A stretch of 5,744 nt of DNA from Pirellulaceae bacterium (lineage in GTDB: Bacteria; Planctomycetota; Planctomycetia; Pirellulales; Pirellulaceae), in the NCBI GenBank assembly GCA_020846515.1, contig JADLDX010000100.1, positions 1-5,744 of the forward strand. The letters run 5' to 3'. Numbering within the stretch: position 1 is the stretch's first letter; each line of letters opens with the position of its first letter. This document shows, piece after piece, positions 5,590-5,744 of the stretch. Below the pieces are notes generated by a model, which worked only from the letters and a program-made list of their open reading frames with translations, did no database searches and was not told the DNA's origin. Made by a program: the position numbers and the translations under genes.

Positions 5590-5691
5590 AGCGCAGCGCC
5601 CGGGAGGGTCGAAACCACAGACGCTACTGCAGTCTGTTTTTTCGGGGAGGGTGCGTGCGCCGCACAGACGAGCCCGCAGCGAAACGCTTCA
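5562..5691 (+). repeat. Multi-hairpin dispersed repeat, copy B (3' of the EF-hand gene)
   Basis: This is homologous to copy A at 4-127, inverted, and begins 22 bp after the EF-hand stop codon. Helices in order are the GCTGC/GCAGC hairpin; ACCCTCCC 5582-5589 with GGGAGGGT 5602-5609 (perfect here, one mismatch in copy A); the terminator stem 5610-5644; and GTGCG/CGCAC at 5651-5655/5661-5665. AGCG-AAA-CGCT at 5678-5688 is not preserved in copy A. The main length difference from copy A is a few extra bases in the loop at 5590-5601. A further ACCCTCCC at 5549-5556 could pair with GGGAGGGT at 5645-5652 and close the whole set into a multibranched fold. Confidence 0.85.
5610..5644 (+). terminator. 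Intrinsic terminator for the EF-hand gene
   Basis: The stem ACAGAC/GTCTGT has a 9-nt loop (GCTACTGCA, identical to copy A) and is followed by six T. The outer CGAAA/TTTCG pairs remain, but two inner positions are CC opposite TT, so the T run is freer than in copy A and suits rightward termination. It lies 71 bases after the stop codon. Confidence 0.75.
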
Positions 5692-5706
5692 AGCCTTGGT
5701 TAGCAC

Positions 5707-5742
5707 GGGAGGCACCCTCCCCGACTGAGCTGACGCCAGTCG
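5707..5742. repeat. Two further hairpins at the right edge of the window
   Basis: GGGAGG (5707-5712), loop CAC, CCTCCC (5716-5721) is a perfect 6-bp stem and contains another ACCCTCCC octamer (5714-5721). CGACTG (5722-5727) and CAGTCG (5737-5742) form a second perfect 6-bp stem with a 9-nt loop. They may be the start of another repeat unit or of the next gene's terminator region. The window ends here. Confidence 0.55.
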
Positions 5743-5744
5743 AC

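Noticed and set aside
4..5691. Composite transposon or IS with the inverted copies as terminal repeats
   Set aside because: No transposase or integrase lies between the copies, the enclosed genes look like ordinary chromosomal genes, and the copies contain terminators placed right at gene ends. Target-site duplications cannot be examined because the window ends at or near the repeats.
5549..5742. Integron attC-like site
   Set aside because: The hairpin series is palindromic, but no paired core-site sequences and no cassette structure could be made out. Both copies follow genes on opposite strands.

Overview
The window looks like a chromosomal piece of a planctomycete, probably Pirellulaceae-like. 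This is inferred from gene content and style: a long two-half U32 protein with a DUF3656 segment, an orphan cytosolic protein of a type I associate with planctomycetes, a secreted Gly-rich multi-EF-hand protein, and intergenic hairpins built on GTAGCCACCG/CGGTGGCTAC. No database search was possible, so the taxonomic call is moderate.

Layout. Bases 1-127 hold a multi-hairpin repeat (copy A), truncated by the window edge. Bases 130-2688 (minus strand) encode a U32-family protein, probably an Fe-S RNA-hydroxylation type enzyme rather than a true protease. The divergent spacer 2689-3043 carries three 16-bp tandem repeats and a nested inverted-repeat block, then a probable promoter for the plus-strand gene. 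Bases 3044-3787 (plus) encode a 247-aa protein of unknown function. A 132-bp spacer with a weak terminator-like hairpin follows. Bases 3920-5539 (plus) encode an exported protein with a Gly-rich region and seven canonical EF-hand calcium loops. Bases 5540-5744 hold a second copy (B) of the same multi-hairpin repeat plus two further hairpins.

How it fits together. The U32 gene is transcribed leftward and the other two rightward, so the two repeat copies lie at the outer 3' ends of the transcription units. They are in inverted orientation to each other but in the same orientation relative to the gene they follow. Each contains an intrinsic-terminator-like stem followed by a T run. The two copies differ by a compensatory base-pair change in that stem, and copy B can also fold into a larger multibranched structure. 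This repeat family is the most interesting item in the window. No functional link between the three proteins is evident, and I see no defence, CRISPR or mobile-element protein genes.
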